Shown here one piece after another: positions 62,546 to 64,000 of a stretch of 64,000 bases of DNA. The position numbers were made by a program, and so were the translations under genes. Location: the NCBI GenBank assembly GCA_028751875.1, contig CM054143.1, forward strand, positions 67,851,194 to 67,915,193, read 5' to 3'. Within the stretch, counting starts at the first letter, position 1; every line of letters starts with the position of its first letter. Origin of the DNA: Rapana venosa (taxonomy: Eukaryota; Mollusca; Gastropoda; Neogastropoda; Muricidae). The notes under the pieces were generated by a model. That model saw only the letters and a program-made list of their open reading frames with translations. It was not told the DNA's origin and made no database searches.

Positions 62546-64000
62546 AGTCGGGTGTAGAAGCTGCTGAAAGAACTGGGGAAGTTTGGGGGATTACAGTTTC
62601 ATACACACCATGATACACATAACTATCAGAACACGTTTTATCAAAGTCATAAACACAGGAAGAAGCAGGTGGATCAGAGGGAAGCGAAGCAGTGTTGCCC
62701 TTGGTTACGGTGGTAGCGGTAGTGACGTCAGAAATGAGGAGGGAGACGGATGTAGGGGGCCACAGGTGATGATGTCTGCCGGCAGGGGTATCTCTCTAGT
62801 TTTGTGGCGGTTGATTCCTAAGGTTAAAATATGTTGTTTAAATCTGTTTGGTATGTTGTAAAACCCATGTGAGAGCAAAGCTCTCATGTCTTCGGCAGTT
62901 AATATCATATCGGTGGAAGGAGGAGCACTGGATAGTTGTGGTGGGGGAGATCTGAGTTCGTGTTTCAGGAAATTGTGTTTCAGGAATTTGTGTTTCAGGA
63001 ATTTGTGTTTCAGGAAATTGCTCACACGGCAGCAGGGTTACAGTAAAATGGGTCACAAGGACCAGTAATGTCAGTTGAACACAAATCATACAGTCAGTTG
63101 AAACTTTACAAATTTATCAGAAAAATGAAAATTGTAAATTAAAGTAATTCAAAATGTAAATGATATTAAGAAAAACTAATCTGACCAGTCAATGCACGGT
63201 GGAATCACAAACACATAGATATAACATTTGTTTTGCTGAATGGAGAAAAAAAGCACAAAAACAACACTCAAACACAGAGAGACACCCTGCTGCCATCCGG
63301 CGCAAAGGCCAATCACTCACTCATGAGTAGGCACATGGTATTGAAAACAGTGTCCTGAAGAAAAAGGAGGGCCAAATGACACTCACAGAGCTTTAAACTT
63401 AATTAGAATTTGAGAAGCAAGAGATACAATGAATGGACAGGTGAGCTTTCATGATCACTTAGTTCTAGTGTGTAGCATTCTATGCTAAGTGAATACTATG
63501 AGTCAAATCTTATTTTGGGATTAATTGCAGCAAAAATATTGATTTCTTGTGAAGAAGATAACATACAATAGCTGAAAATCTTTTATTTTCAGCTTTAAAC
63601 TTTCTGAACTTTGTTTGAATTAAATGATTTTTTGAAGAAGGTCCTACTGAGGTCCTCAAAAATTGTTACAAACACATACACAAACACACACACACACACA
63701 CACTCTCACACACTCTCTTTCTCAAATACAAGTTGAAGATGGTAAGTTTTCTGAAAACACACTCTTCTTCATAAAAGCAGAGAGCTGCAAAGGAACCAAA
63801 GCCATAACTGGAACCCCCAAATAAACATTGATTATAAGAATACATCGAGAGCAAGAAAGGTTGTGAATATTATTTTTGTTGTCAAAATACTATTTTTGGC
63901 CTGTTCAAATACTGTTTTTCATTTGCTGGGGTAGGCAGGTGTGATAATGGCTAGAGACTGGTGCAAAGTACCAGTCAGGAACAGGTGTCGGGTTTCATGA
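62546..64000. other. Unassigned sequence with short repeats
   Basis: No gene recognised. A 15-bp repeat (gtttcaggaatttgt and gtttcaggaaattgt) occurs about four times at 62965-63019. A (CA)n tract lies at about 63672-63703. The sequence is otherwise AT-rich and single-copy in appearance. It probably still lies within a TRAPPC8 intron, since no later exon was found. Confidence 0.5.

Overview
The window is eukaryotic nuclear DNA, most likely from a mollusc and probably a gastropod. The grounds are split exons with GT/AG junctions, many non-LTR retrotransposons of RTE-like and CR1/L2-like type, short interspersed repeats that include a tRNA-derived SINE with a body I associate with molluscs, and an extreme load of minisatellites. 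There are no bacterial-type operons, no complete RNA genes and no CRISPR arrays. The species assignment is inference.

The one host gene I can name is on the + strand. Seven short exons between 31.39 and 57.65 kb encode consecutive pieces of TRAPPC8, a subunit of the TRAPPIII tethering complex. Their intron phases agree from exon to exon. The gene's N-terminal exons should lie upstream and its C-terminal exons downstream of the recognised part, and I did not find them here.

Layout. 0-6.9 kb: homopolymer-rich sequence that looks poorly polished, with two degraded minisatellites and a broken reverse transcriptase (RT) relic. 8.3-17.4 kb: a nest of minus-strand non-LTR elements, including a nearly full-length RTE-type element (8.37-11.60 kb) with a near-perfect target duplication, and a 90-bp tandem array made from RT-coding sequence (14.5-15.8 kb). 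18.9-22.4 kb: six small minisatellites. 22.9-23.8 kb: a 5'-truncated RTE. 24.3-30.9 kb: a giant array of about 30-bp units. 31.0-57.7 kb: TRAPPC8 exons, with introns filled by minisatellites (33-35.4, 36.3-37.4, 39.1-42.0, 44.3-46.0, 50.1-51.2 kb), SINE-like repeats and retrotransposon fragments. 58.0-62.5 kb: a minisatellite, then a non-LTR element with a second, CR1-like element nested inside it. 62.5-64 kb: mostly unassigned sequence.

The most striking pattern is that tandem arrays repeatedly sit exactly on TRAPPC8 splice junctions. One array carries eight copies of a 3' splice site plus the exon start (to 31.39 kb). Two arrays begin at the GT of a 5' splice site (32.916 and 51.910 kb). 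A degenerate duplication copies another 3' splice site (49.5-49.75 kb). Other notable points are an RT-derived minisatellite, a PHD-like finger inside a retrotransposon ORF, and an in-frame 96-bp insertion with an intron-like 3' end.
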